This document shows, in pieces, positions 52,183 to 59,942 of a stretch of DNA of 64,000 nt (its first letter is position 1; every line of letters starts with the position of its first letter). A program made the translations under genes and the position numbers. The notes beneath the pieces are model-generated. The model did no database searches. It was not told where the DNA came from and saw only the letters and a list, made by a program, of their open reading frames with translations. Location: the NCBI GenBank assembly GCA_003600225.1, contig QZFT01000034.1, forward strand, positions 215,577 to 279,576, written 5' to 3'. The DNA is from Pseudonocardiaceae bacterium YIM PH 21723. Lineage in GTDB: Bacteria > Actinomycetota > Actinomycetes > Mycobacteriales > Pseudonocardiaceae.

Positions 52183-53948
52183 CCGACTTCGACTACGACG
52201 TCCTGATCATCGGCTCCGGTTTCGGCGGCTCCGTCTCCGCATTACGGCTGACCGAGAAGGGCTACCAGGTCGCCGTACTGGAATCGGGCCGGAGGTTCGA
52301 GGACCACCAGTTCGCCAAGAACACCTGGCGACTCCGGGACTACTTCTTCGCGCCCGCCTTCGGCTGCACCGGGATCATGCGGATGACGCTGCTGCGCGAC
52401 GCGCTGGTGGCCACCGGAGCCGGTGTCGGCGGCGGCAGCCTCGGCTACGCCAACACACTGTACGAGCCGCTGCCGCAGTTCTACAGAGATCCGCAGTGGG
52501 CGCACATCACCGACTGGGAGACCGAGCTCGCCCCGTACTACGACCAGGCGAAACGCATGCTGGGCGTGGTGACCAACCCGGCGGGTTCGCCGGCCGACGA
52601 GGCGATGCTGCAGGTCGCGCAGAAGCTGGGCGTCGAGGACACCTTCCACGCCACCCCGGTCGGCGTGTTCTTCGGTGACGCGGGCACCGCCCCCGGAACC
52701 GAGGTCCCCGATCCGTTCTTCGGCGGCGCCGGCCCCGCCCGCCGCACCTGCACCGAGTGCGGCGAATGCATGTCCGGCTGCCGGTGGAACGCGAAGAACA
52801 CCCTGCTGAAGAACTACCTGTACCTCGCGGAGCAGGCGGGCGCCGAGATCCACCCGCTCACCACCGTCAGCGACGTCATCCCGCTACCCGGCGGCGGCTA
52901 CGAGGTACGCGGCCACCGCACCGGCAACCGGCTGCGCCGCCGCACGTTCACCGCCCGCCAGGTGGTCTTCAGCGCCGCGTCGCTGGGCACCCAGAAGCTG
53001 CTGCACAAGCTGCGCGACAGCCGCCGGCTGCCGCGCATCTCCGAGCGCCTCGGCCAGCTGACGAGGACCAACTCCGAGGCGATCATGGGCGCCCGGACGC
53101 TGCTGCCCGATCACCCGGACTACACCAGGGGCGTGGCGATCACCTCGTCCTTCCATCCGGACGAGCACACCCACATCGAGCCGGTCCGCTACGGCAAGAA
53201 CTCCAACTCGATGTCGGCCCTGTCGATGCTGGCCGCCCGGCCGGAGCCGGGCAGGATCCGCTGGTTGCTGACCGCGCGCAACGCGCTGCGCAACTGGCGG
53301 ACGCTGCATCGGGTGCACAACCCGCGGCACTTCACCGAGCAGGGCCTGGTGCTGCTGGTCATGCAGTCGCTGAACAACTCGATCACCACGTACACCAAGT
53401 GGGGTCCGTTCGGCCGGAAGATGACCACCAAGCAGGGCGAGGGCGAGCCGAACCCGACCTACATCCCGGCGGCGTACGACGTGGCCGAGCTGGCGGCCGA
53501 GGTCATGGGCGGGGTTCCACTGCAGACGGTGACCGAGGGATTCAACATCCCGGCCACCGCGCACTTCATCGGTGGCTGCGCGATCGGCGACTCCCCGGAG
53601 ACGGGCGTGATCGACCCCTATCAGCGGCTGTACGGCCACCCTGGCCTGCACGTGGTGGACGGCTCGGCCATCTCCGCCAACCTGGGCGTGAACCCGTCGC
53701 TGACGATCACCGCCCAGGCCGAGCGCGCGATGGCCTTCTGGCCCAACAAGGGCGAACGGGACTCCAGGCCCGCGCTGGGCGAGGGTTACCGGTTGATCAC
53801 GCCGGTGGTCCCGCAGCGGCCGACCGTGCCATCCTCGGCTCCGGGCGCACTCATCCTGCCCGTGCCATCGGTGCCGCCGCGAAGCGCGGCCGGCGACGTT
53901 CCAGCGCCGCCGCGCCGGGTGGTCGAGGAGACCACCGAGAGCGTCTGA
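52179..53948 (+). CDS. ChoD-like GMC oxidoreductase, copy 2
   Basis: A 589-residue tandem paralogue of the preceding gene, collinear with it from end to end and identical at most positions, including IGSGFGGSVSALRL, CTECGECMSGC and GDSPETGVIDPYQRLYG. It begins at GTG 52179, overlapping the first copy by 4 nt. Differences gather in the middle (RWLLTARNALRNWRTLHRVHN against FGLVLKEMARNWRTLPKMHN) and at the C terminus, suggesting different substrate range or a heteromeric enzyme. Most alignable changes look like ordinary divergence after an old duplication. Confidence 0.88.
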   Translation: MTDFDYDVLIIGSGFGGSVSALRLTEKGYQVAVLESGRRFEDHQFAKNTWRLRDYFFAPAFGCTGIMRMTLLRDALVATGAGVGGGSLGYANTLYEPLPQFYRDPQWAHITDWETELAPYYDQAKRMLGVVTNPAGSPADEAMLQVAQKLGVEDTFHATPVGVFFGDAGTAPGTEVPDPFFGGAGPARRTCTECGECMSGCRWNAKNTLLKNYLYLAEQAGAEIHPLTTVSDVIPLPGGGYEVRGHRTGNRLRRRTFTARQVVFSAASLGTQKLLHKLRDSRRLPRISERLGQLTRTNSEAIMGARTLLPDHPDYTRGVAITSSFHPDEHTHIEPVRYGKNSNSMSALSMLAARPEPGRIRWLLTARNALRNWRTLHRVHNPRHFTEQGLVLLVMQSLNNSITTYTKWGPFGRKMTTKQGEGEPNPTYIPAAYDVAELAAEVMGGVPLQTVTEGFNIPATAHFIGGCAIGDSPETGVIDPYQRLYGHPGLHVVDGSAISANLGVNPSLTITAQAERAMAFWPNKGERDSRPALGEGYRLITPVVPQRPTVPSSAPGALILPVPSVPPRSAAGDVPAPPRRVVEETTESV

Positions 53949-53975
53949 AGCTTATTGGCGGGCTGCCAATAAGCT
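53949..53975. promoter_or_regulatory. 27-bp perfect palindromic operator, site 3 (TetR gene)
   Basis: AGCTTATTGGC and its exact complement GCCAATAAGCT flank a 5-bp spacer. The inner 19 bp, TATTGGC-GGGCT-GCCAATA (53953-53971), match the other four sites except for one base per half-site. It is 14 bp before the TetR start and overlaps a likely -10 box, TGTTATGCT. It could also terminate the GMC transcript. Confidence 0.75.
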
Positions 53976-53989
53976 GTTATGCTGCGCCG

Positions 53990-54595
53990 ATGAGCACTGA
54001 CGCGGAGCCGCGTTGGCGCCGGCTGGAGCCGGACGCCCGGCGCGAACAGATCTTCACCTGCGCCCGCAGGCTGTTCCGCGAGCGCCCGTACTCCGCCGTC
54101 TCCACCGCGGACATCGCGCAGGCCGCCGGGGTGGCCCGCGGCCTGGTGAACCACTACTTCGGTACGAAGCGCAACCTGTACCTCCAGGTCATCAAGCGGA
54201 TGATGTTCATCCCGGAGGAGTGGGCGGAGACCCTGCCCGATGGACCGGTCGAGGTACGCGTGCAGATCGGGCTCACCCAGTTCCTGGACCGCATCTCCCG
54301 GCACAGCAAGGCCTGGCTGTCCATGTCGGGCGCGGCCGGCGTCGGCCACGATCCGGACGTCGAGGAGATCCTGGCCGAGGCCGACCAGACCGGCGCCAGC
54401 CGGATCATGGAGATGATCGGCGCCGACAAGGACAACCCCCAGGCCAGGGCGATGATCCTGGCGTTCGTCGGGCTGACCAAGGCGGCCGGCCGGGAATGGC
54501 TGGCCAAGGAATCGTTGACCCGCGAGCAGGTGCAACTGCTGCTGGAGCAGTCGCTGCTGACCATCGTGCGCACCGTTCTGCCCACGCTGAAATGA
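53990..54595 (+). CDS. TetR-family transcriptional regulator
   Basis: A 201-residue TetR regulator. The N-terminal helix-turn-helix reads STADIAQAAGVARGLVNHYFGTKRNLY, followed by a helical ligand domain. A perfect 27-bp palindrome sits 14 bp upstream of its ATG, so it is very probably autoregulated. Related 19-bp palindromes in front of fadA, the GMC genes, the thiolase gene and an LLM gene make it the best candidate for the regulator of this lipid set. The ligand may be an acyl-CoA or sterol intermediate; this is inference. Confidence 0.88.
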   Translation: MSTDAEPRWRRLEPDARREQIFTCARRLFRERPYSAVSTADIAQAAGVARGLVNHYFGTKRNLYLQVIKRMMFIPEEWAETLPDGPVEVRVQIGLTQFLDRISRHSKAWLSMSGAAGVGHDPDVEEILAEADQTGASRIMEMIGADKDNPQARAMILAFVGLTKAAGREWLAKESLTREQVQLLLEQSLLTIVRTVLPTLK

Positions 54596-54610
54596 ACGAC
54601 ATGTCCGGCC

Positions 54611-54629
54611 TGTTGGCGCGATGTCAACA
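54611..54629. promoter_or_regulatory. 19-bp palindromic operator, site 4 (thiolase-like gene)
   Basis: TGTTGGC-GCGAT-GTCAACA, a perfect two-fold site ending 18 bp before the ATG of the thiolase-like gene. Confidence 0.7.
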
Positions 54630-54647
54630 GCCGGGTAGCCTCGGCGC

Positions 54648-56069
54648 ATGGACCCACGCACCCCGGTGATCGTCGGTAGCGGGCAGTTCACCGTGACCGA
54701 CCGCAGCGTTCCCACCAGCACCAAGGCGATCCTGGTCGAGGCGGCGCAGCGGGCCCTCGCCGACACCGGAGCCGGTGAGCGGCTGCGGGCGAAGACGCAG
54801 TCGGTGGGCGTGGTGAACACGGTGACCTGGTGGGTCGGCGACCACGCCGCGGAGATCGCCGCGGAACTGGGCATCACCCCCACGGAGACGGTGGGCTCAC
54901 ACATCGGCGGCACGGCGCCCCTGGAACACCTGCGCGACGCCTGTGCCCGGATCGCGCAGGGCGAACTGTCCGTCGCGGTGATCACCGGCGGCGAGGCGGT
55001 CAAGGCGATGAACGACGGCCGCTACGTGGCCGACGCTCCCGTCGAAGGCCCGGCCCCGACCCGGGTGCTGGGCACCGACCGGGTGGCCGTGCACGAGCTG
55101 GAACTGGCCACCGGGCTGGGCCTGCCCACCCAGATCTACCCGCTGTTCGAACACGCGCTGCGAGCGGCCGACGGACAGAGCCGCGCGGACCTGGACGCCG
55201 AGATCGGCGCGCTGTGGGCCCGGCTCGCCGAGGTCGCCAAGAGCAACCCGCACGCCTGGGACACCTCCGCCCCGGACGCGGACACCATCCTGAGCTCACG
55301 GATGATCGCCGACCCCTATCGCAAACTGCTCACCGCGAACATCCAGGTGGACCAGGGCGCGGCTCTGGTGGTCTGCTCCGCCGAAGCCGCCGAGGCAGCC
55401 GGTGTCCCGAAGGAACGGTGGGTGTTCCCGCACGCGGTGGCGTTGGGCAACGACCACTGGTTCGTCAGCAGCCGGGACGAGCTGCACCGCTCCCCCGCCA
55501 TCGCCGGCATCGGCTCGGCGCTGCGCGACCACACGGGGCTGGGCACCGGCGAGATCGCGCACCTGGACCTGTACTCCTGCTTCCCCTCGGCGGTGCGCAT
55601 CGCCGCCCGGGAACTCGGCGTGGACCTGACCGACCGGGTGCCGTCGGTGACCGGCGGCCTCACCTTCTCCGGCGGCCCGGCGAACAACTACGTGACCCAC
55701 TCGGTGGCCACCATGGTCGACCGGCTGCGCGAGGACCCGGCCGCGACCGGGCTGTGCACCGCCGTCGGCTGGTTCCTCACCAAGCACGGCGGCGCGGTGC
55801 TGTCCGGCCGCCCGCCGGCCCGGGAGTTCGGCGCGCTGAGCGTGGACGTGTCCGGCCTGCCGTCCCGGGAGATCGTCTCCGGTGGCTCGGGAACCGTGGA
55901 GACCTTCACCGTGGAACACGACCGCTACGGCCAGCGCACCGGATTCGTCCTCTACCGCACCGAATCCGGCGCCCGAGGCGTCGGCCAGGTGTCCGATGTG
56001 GACTCCCTCGACTGCGACCCCATCGGCCACCAGGTGACCACCGTGGACGGCACCCTCCAGTTCAGCTGA
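54648..56069 (+). CDS. Thiolase-fold protein lacking the nucleophilic Cys (SCP-x/Ltp-like)
   Basis: A 473-residue thiolase-superfamily protein that starts TPVIVGSGQFTVTDR and continues as a full thiolase fold. Where thiolases have the acylated Cys it reads ETVGSHIGGTAPLEHL, and the NGG...GHP motif is SGGPANNYVTHSV, so ordinary Claisen condensation is unlikely. A C-terminal beta-domain of about 90 residues (VSGGSGTVETFTVEHD onward) resembles OB-like extensions. Relatives are annotated as acetyl-CoA acetyltransferases or SCP-x/Ltp-like proteins; those of sterol side-chain breakdown act as aldolases. The start is ATG. Confidence 0.8.
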   Translation: MDPRTPVIVGSGQFTVTDRSVPTSTKAILVEAAQRALADTGAGERLRAKTQSVGVVNTVTWWVGDHAAEIAAELGITPTETVGSHIGGTAPLEHLRDACARIAQGELSVAVITGGEAVKAMNDGRYVADAPVEGPAPTRVLGTDRVAVHELELATGLGLPTQIYPLFEHALRAADGQSRADLDAEIGALWARLAEVAKSNPHAWDTSAPDADTILSSRMIADPYRKLLTANIQVDQGAALVVCSAEAAEAAGVPKERWVFPHAVALGNDHWFVSSRDELHRSPAIAGIGSALRDHTGLGTGEIAHLDLYSCFPSAVRIAARELGVDLTDRVPSVTGGLTFSGGPANNYVTHSVATMVDRLREDPAATGLCTAVGWFLTKHGGAVLSGRPPAREFGALSVDVSGLPSREIVSGGSGTVETFTVEHDRYGQRTGFVLYRTESGARGVGQVSDVDSLDCDPIGHQVTTVDGTLQFS

Positions 56070-56880
56070 ACCCACCGGCGGCGGTGACCGCCCGATAGGC
56101 GATCGGGTGGAACCGCAGCCGCAGCGGCAGGTGCCGGTAGGTGACCCGCACGGTGCGGCTCAACACCCGCAACCGGATGTCATCCGCGGCCGTCCACGGC
56201 AGGTTCAGCTTGTGCCGCAACGCCTCCGGCAGCGTGCCCACGGCGGCCAGCCCCTGGATGCCGCCGACCACGGACCGGGCCACCGGCCGCCACACGGTCC
56301 CGGGCACCAGGGGGTGCGGCGGCAGCACCTCGCCCTGCAGCTGGGTCAGGACGTCCCGAACCGCCGGGTTGTCCTCCAGGGTGTGCTCCACCATGTGCCC
56401 GACGTAGTCGCGCAGGGCGGGCACACTGACCGGCATGTGCCGCTCCGGAACGCCGAGCGCCCGGCCCAGATCACGCCATTCCCGGTAGAAGATCTCCTGT
56501 TCACCGGCGGTGAGCGGGGTCTTGAACAGCCGGGCCACCTGCACCGCGGTGTCGAACTGGCTGAGGTGCACCCACGCGGTGGCCCGCGGATCGAGGGCCG
56601 AGTAGGGCCGTCCGGCGTTGGTGGTCCCGGTCATCGGGGTGTGCAGCCTGCGCAGCCGCCTGGCTTCAAAGGCAGCGCCCTCGGGCAGGTAGACGCAGCG
56701 CATGGTGCTGGCCAGGGTGCGGCCCAGCCGCTGCCACGGCCTGCCGAGGAACTGGGAGTGGTCCCGGACGCCCGCGCCGATCACCGGGTGGGCCACCTGC
56801 AGCAGCAGTGAGCGGCCGGTGCCGAGCAGCCGCCGCCAGTCGCCCACCTGGCGCCAGCAGATCGAGGAACGATCCAGCAT
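56062..56880 (-). CDS. DUF2236 (oxygenase MpaB/Lcp-like) protein
   Basis: A 272-residue protein of the DUF2236 family, related to the mycophenolic-acid oxygenase MpaB and the rubber oxygenase Lcp, which bind heme b. Family landmarks are LLLQVAHPVIGAGVRDHSQF, ARRLRRLHTPMTG, DPRATAWVHLSQFDTAV and the C-terminal RLRFHPIAYRA. The His in AHPVIG is the likely heme ligand by analogy. The ATG at 56880 has GGAGGGAG about 7 nt upstream. Its last codons overlap the end of the thiolase-like gene by 8 bp. The substrate is unknown; an oxidised hydrophobic compound is plausible. Confidence 0.82.
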   Translation of the reverse strand: MLDRSSICWRQVGDWRRLLGTGRSLLLQVAHPVIGAGVRDHSQFLGRPWQRLGRTLASTMRCVYLPEGAAFEARRLRRLHTPMTGTTNAGRPYSALDPRATAWVHLSQFDTAVQVARLFKTPLTAGEQEIFYREWRDLGRALGVPERHMPVSVPALRDYVGHMVEHTLEDNPAVRDVLTQLQGEVLPPHPLVPGTVWRPVARSVVGGIQGLAAVGTLPEALRHKLNLPWTAADDIRLRVLSRTVRVTYRHLPLRLRFHPIAYRAVTAAGGFS

Positions 56881-56942
56881 GCGGGTCTCCCTCCATTGTG
56901 GACTCATGATCTTCACATGAGCCCACGGAGTTCGCCCGCCGA

Positions 56943-57962
56943 CTAGCCGATGAACTCGCGCAGTTGCGAGATCTGCCCGGTGGCGTCACCGAAGGTCGCC
57001 ACCAGCAGGTTGGTCACGCCGGCCTCCTGGAACGCGGCGACGCGTTCCCGTACGTACCCGGCCGGCCCGACGAGATTGGTCTGCCGCAGGAACTCGCGGG
57101 GCACGGCCGCGGCCGCCTCGTCCTTGTTACCGGCCAGGTAGAGGTCCTGGATCAGCTGGGCCTCGGCCTCGTAGCCGTAGCGCTGGAACAGCGTGTTGTA
57201 GAAGTTCCTGCCCCGCGCGCCCATGCCGCCCACGTACAGCGCGACCATGTTCGCGACGAGGTCCAGCATGCCGTCCTGGTCCTCACCGATCGCCAGCAGC
57301 CCGCCGGCGCAGACCTCAAGGGGCCCGAGTTCCCGCTTGGCATGGCCCGCGGCCAGCGATGGTCCCCAGATCTCCGTGGCCTTCTCCGGCAGGAAGAGGT
57401 GCGGCATCCAGCCGTCGGCGAGCTCGGCGGCGAGCTGCACATTCTTCTCACCGAGGGCCGCCACGTAGATCGGGATGTCGGCGCGCTGCGGCCGGTTCAC
57501 CATCTTCAGCGGCTTGCCGAGACCGGTGCCCTTGCCTTCGGGAACCGGGATCTGGAACACCCCGTCATTGGTGATCACTTCCCGCCGCCACGCACGGCGG
57601 CAGATGTCGATCACCTCGCGCGTGCGGGCCAGTGGCTTGTCGTAGGGGACGCCGAACCAGCCCTCGATCACCTGCGGCCCGGAGGCGCCGATCCCCAGGA
57701 TCGCCCGCCCGTCGGACACGGCGTCCAGCCCGGCGGCGGTGCCCGCGAGGAGGGTGGGCACCCGCGAGTAGATGTTCATGATGGCCGAACCGATCTCGAT
57801 CCGGCTGGTCTTGGCGGCGATGTAGCCCATCAGCGTCGGCGAGTCGAAGCCGTAGCCCTCCGGCACCCAGAAGGTGTCCACCCCGGCACGTTCCAGGTCG
57901 ACCGCGTAGTCGGCGGCGGAAATCGGGTCCATGCCCAGCGGCACACCGGTGCTGATCTTCAT
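56943..57962 (-). CDS. LLM-class F420-dependent oxidoreductase, copy 1
   Basis: A 339-residue luciferase-like monooxygenase-fold protein that probably uses the deazaflavin F420. Typical segments are WVPEGYGFDSPTLMGYIAAKT, AILGIGASGPQVIEGWFGVPYDKPL, and ADIPIYVAALGEKNVQLAAE. These enzymes carry out hydride transfer to or from diverse lipids and xenobiotics in actinobacteria. It is a close paralogue of the gene at 58660-59688. An inverted repeat AGCTTC-N7-GAAGCT at 57991-58009, 29 bp upstream, may be its operator. Confidence 0.88.
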   Translation of the reverse strand: MKISTGVPLGMDPISAADYAVDLERAGVDTFWVPEGYGFDSPTLMGYIAAKTSRIEIGSAIMNIYSRVPTLLAGTAAGLDAVSDGRAILGIGASGPQVIEGWFGVPYDKPLARTREVIDICRRAWRREVITNDGVFQIPVPEGKGTGLGKPLKMVNRPQRADIPIYVAALGEKNVQLAAELADGWMPHLFLPEKATEIWGPSLAAGHAKRELGPLEVCAGGLLAIGEDQDGMLDLVANMVALYVGGMGARGRNFYNTLFQRYGYEAEAQLIQDLYLAGNKDEAAAAVPREFLRQTNLVGPAGYVRERVAAFQEAGVTNLLVATFGDATGQISQLREFIG

Positions 57963-57990
57963 CGAGGCCTCCCACGTGACCGTTCATCAC

Positions 57991-58009
57991 AGCTTCGCAG
58001 AGTGAAGCT
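57991..58009. promoter_or_regulatory. Inverted repeat before LLM gene copy 1
   Basis: AGCTTC-N7-GAAGCT, 29 bp before the ATG of the leftward LLM gene. It is unlike the TGTTGRC sites, so the two LLM copies appear to be regulated differently. Confidence 0.4.
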
Positions 58010-58080
58010 TTCCCGGGACCGACCCACCGGATCGACCTGGTTGACCGCTTCGCTCGCCTTCTCGTGGTGGCTGGGTCTGG

Positions 58081-58157
58081 TGATCGGGGAAAGACGGCTT
58101 TGGAGGGGAGACGGGTGGGGCCTTGGGTCTTTCCTGCCGGGCTGTCTGGTGGGGGCA
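58081..58157 (-). repeat. C-rich dispersed repeat, copy D
   Basis: On the reverse strand it reads GCCCGGCAGGAAAGACCC, then CCACCCGTCTCCCCTCCAAAG and CCGTCTTTCCCCGATCACCAG in succession. The shared core CTCCCCTCCAAAGCC is at 58096-58110, one C shorter than in copies A and B. Confidence 0.65.
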
Positions 58158-58260
58158 CGCCGGTCTGGGCGGTTCGGAGGGTCTGGGCTCTCGGTATGGA
58201 CCTGCGCGGGACAGCTGACGCAGCAGTGACCGATGGGGGTCTTGTGGGTGAACGAGATGG

Positions 58261-58318
58261 GGTTGCGCATGGTTAAAGACGAAATTCGGGCCCGGATTCG
58301 TCTTTAACCACGCACAAC
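58261..58318. repeat. Long palindrome with central GGGCCC
   Basis: GGTTAAAGACGAA (58271-58283) pairs perfectly with TTCGTCTTTAACC (58296-58308). The pairing continues inward with one mismatch to the centre at GGGCCC and outward with mismatches from GGTTGCGC to GCACAACC, giving arms of up to 29 bp. It could form a strong cruciform or hairpin, and no gene ends close to it. Confidence 0.65.
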
Positions 58319-58502
58319 CCCTGAGTCCACAGTGGACCTACCGCGGCGAACCGGTCTCAGCCGGGCCCGTAGGACCATGATCGCCACCAGCCGTCACCCC
58401 CACCACCGCTAGGCCCCGAAAGCCAGCGCCGGAAGGTCACCCGATCACTCCTGGTCACTCCGGCGGCCCTGGACAGCCAGTCCGGCGTGCCCCACTAGAC
58501 GG

Positions 58503-58570
58503 CCCGGCAGGAAAGACCCCACCCCAAGCCCATCTCCCCCTCCACAGCCGTCTTTCCCCAACCTCAAGAC
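58503..58570 (+). repeat. C-rich dispersed repeat, copy C
   Basis: Reads CCCGGCAGGAAAGACCCC, then CTCCCCCTCCACAGCC at 58534-58549 and GTCTTTCCCCAACCTC. It is inverted relative to copy D about 350 bp away. Confidence 0.65.
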
Positions 58571-58585
58571 TCAACCCCCACTTAT

Positions 58586-58643
58586 CCGTCTTCAAGACGG
58601 AAAAGGCCCCTGTCATCCATCTTGAAGACGGACAACAGGGGCC
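58586..58643. terminator. Nested hairpins after the second LLM gene
   Basis: TCCGTCTTCAAGACGGA (58586-58602) pairs with TCCATCTTGAAGACGGA (58616-58632) with one mismatch, and GGCCCCTGT (58605-58613) pairs with ACAGGGGCC (58635-58643), giving alternative structures. It lies 16 bp beyond the stop of the leftward LLM gene. Its core resembles the hairpin after ctaA. Confidence 0.65.
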
Positions 58644-58659
58644 TCCTGCAGAACGAGTA

Positions 58660-59688
58660 CTAGCCGATCAGTTCCTTCAGCTTGCGGATCTCGGCGACCG
58701 GGTCGGCGACCAGGGGGTTCACCGACAGGTTGGTCACGCCGGCCTCGCGGAACGCGGCGAGCCGCTCCTTGATGTAGCCCTCCGGACCGACCAGGTTGAT
58801 CGCCTTGAGGAACTCGCGCGGCACGGCCGCGGCCGCCTCTTCCTTCTTGCCGTCCAGGTAGAGGTCCTGGATGACCTTGGCCTGCTCCTCGTAGCCGTAG
58901 CGCTGGAACAGGGTGTTGTAGAAGTTCTTGCCCCGCGCGCCCATGCCACCGATGTACAGCGAGGACATCGCGGCACTGGCGTCCAGCAGGTGGTCCAGGT
59001 CGTCGCCGATGCCGAGGATGCCGCCGGCCACGATCTCCAGGGTGCCGAGGTCGCCGGAGCGCTTGGCGCCACCGTTGTCCAGGGACGAGCCCCACACCTC
59101 GCGAGCCTTCTCCGGGTAGAACAGGATCGGCAGCCAACCGTCGCCGATCTCGGCGGTGAGCTGCACGTTCTTGTCACCGATGGCGGCGACGTAGATCGGG
59201 ATGTTGTTGCGCACCGGGTGGTTGAGCATCTTCAGCGGCTTGCCCAGGCCGGTGCCCTGGCCCTCGGGCAGCGGGATCTTGAACGAGCCGTCGTTGGTGA
59301 TGATCTCGCGCTTCCACGCGCGGCGGCAGATGTCCACCACCTCGCGGGTGCGGCCGAGCGGCTTGTCGTAGGGGACGCCGTGCCAGCCCTCGATGACCTG
59401 CGGGCCGGAGGCGCCGACGCCCAGGATCGCGCGGCCACCGGACACGTAGTCCAGGCCGGCCGCGGTGCCGGCGATCAGGGTGGGCGTCCGCGAGTAGATG
59501 TTCAGGATCGCCGCGCCGACCTCGACGGTGTTGGTGCGTGCCGCGATGAAGCCCATCAGCGTCGGAGAGTCGAAGCCGTACGCCTCCGGCACCCAGACGG
59601 TGTCCAGGCCTGCCTTCTCCAGCGCCACCACCTGGTCGGCCAGGGCGAGGGGGTCCATCCCCAGCGGCGCGGTCGTGCTGATCTTCAT
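58660..59688 (-). CDS. LLM-class F420-dependent oxidoreductase, copy 2
   Basis: A 342-residue close paralogue of the protein at 56943-57962, sharing its start (MKIST), AYGFDSPTLMGFIAA, GVGASGPQVIEGWHGVPYDK and YIGGMGARGKNFYNTLFQRY. It probably binds F420 and catalyses a redox step on a lipid or other hydrophobic compound. Unlike its sister it is preceded, 20 bp before the ATG, by the palindrome TGTTGAC-GAAAC-GCCAACA, so it appears to belong to the regulon of the fad, GMC and thiolase genes. Confidence 0.88.
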   Translation of the reverse strand: MKISTTAPLGMDPLALADQVVALEKAGLDTVWVPEAYGFDSPTLMGFIAARTNTVEVGAAILNIYSRTPTLIAGTAAGLDYVSGGRAILGVGASGPQVIEGWHGVPYDKPLGRTREVVDICRRAWKREIITNDGSFKIPLPEGQGTGLGKPLKMLNHPVRNNIPIYVAAIGDKNVQLTAEIGDGWLPILFYPEKAREVWGSSLDNGGAKRSGDLGTLEIVAGGILGIGDDLDHLLDASAAMSSLYIGGMGARGKNFYNTLFQRYGYEEQAKVIQDLYLDGKKEEAAAAVPREFLKAINLVGPEGYIKERLAAFREAGVTNLSVNPLVADPVAEIRKLKELIG

Positions 59689-59708
59689 CCGAGGCCTCCA
59701 CGAGCCGT

Positions 59709-59727
59709 TGTTGACGAAACGCCAACA
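59709..59727. promoter_or_regulatory. 19-bp palindromic operator, site 5 (LLM copy 2)
   Basis: TGTTGAC-GAAAC-GCCAACA; the half-sites fit TGTTGRC and GYCAACA. It lies 20 bp before the ATG of the leftward LLM gene. Confidence 0.65.
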
Positions 59728-59942
59728 GCATTTCACAACCGGGCGGTAATAGCACCCCTGTCGGGTCAACTCCGGCGGAAGCCATATGTGGCTATGCGTC
59801 CTACCTGAGGACTATGACTGGTCCGTCGGCAGTAGGGACCTTCTTCATAGAGTGGTCACAAAAGGGGCCACCCGCCACTTGCACTTCGGCCGTCCACCTA
59901 TCGTGGGCACATCCGGAGCAACGAGATCGAGGAGCCAAACCC

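Larger units (their letters stand above)
58010..58659. other. Non-coding region rich in repeats between the two LLM genes
   Basis: About 650 bp without a convincing gene. It contains, in order, the C-rich repeat copy D (58081-58157, reverse strand), a long palindrome (58261-58318), an unstructured stretch at 58320-58500 where I see nothing, the C-rich repeat copy C (58503-58570), and the terminator hairpins of the second LLM gene (58586-58643). Confidence 0.6.
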
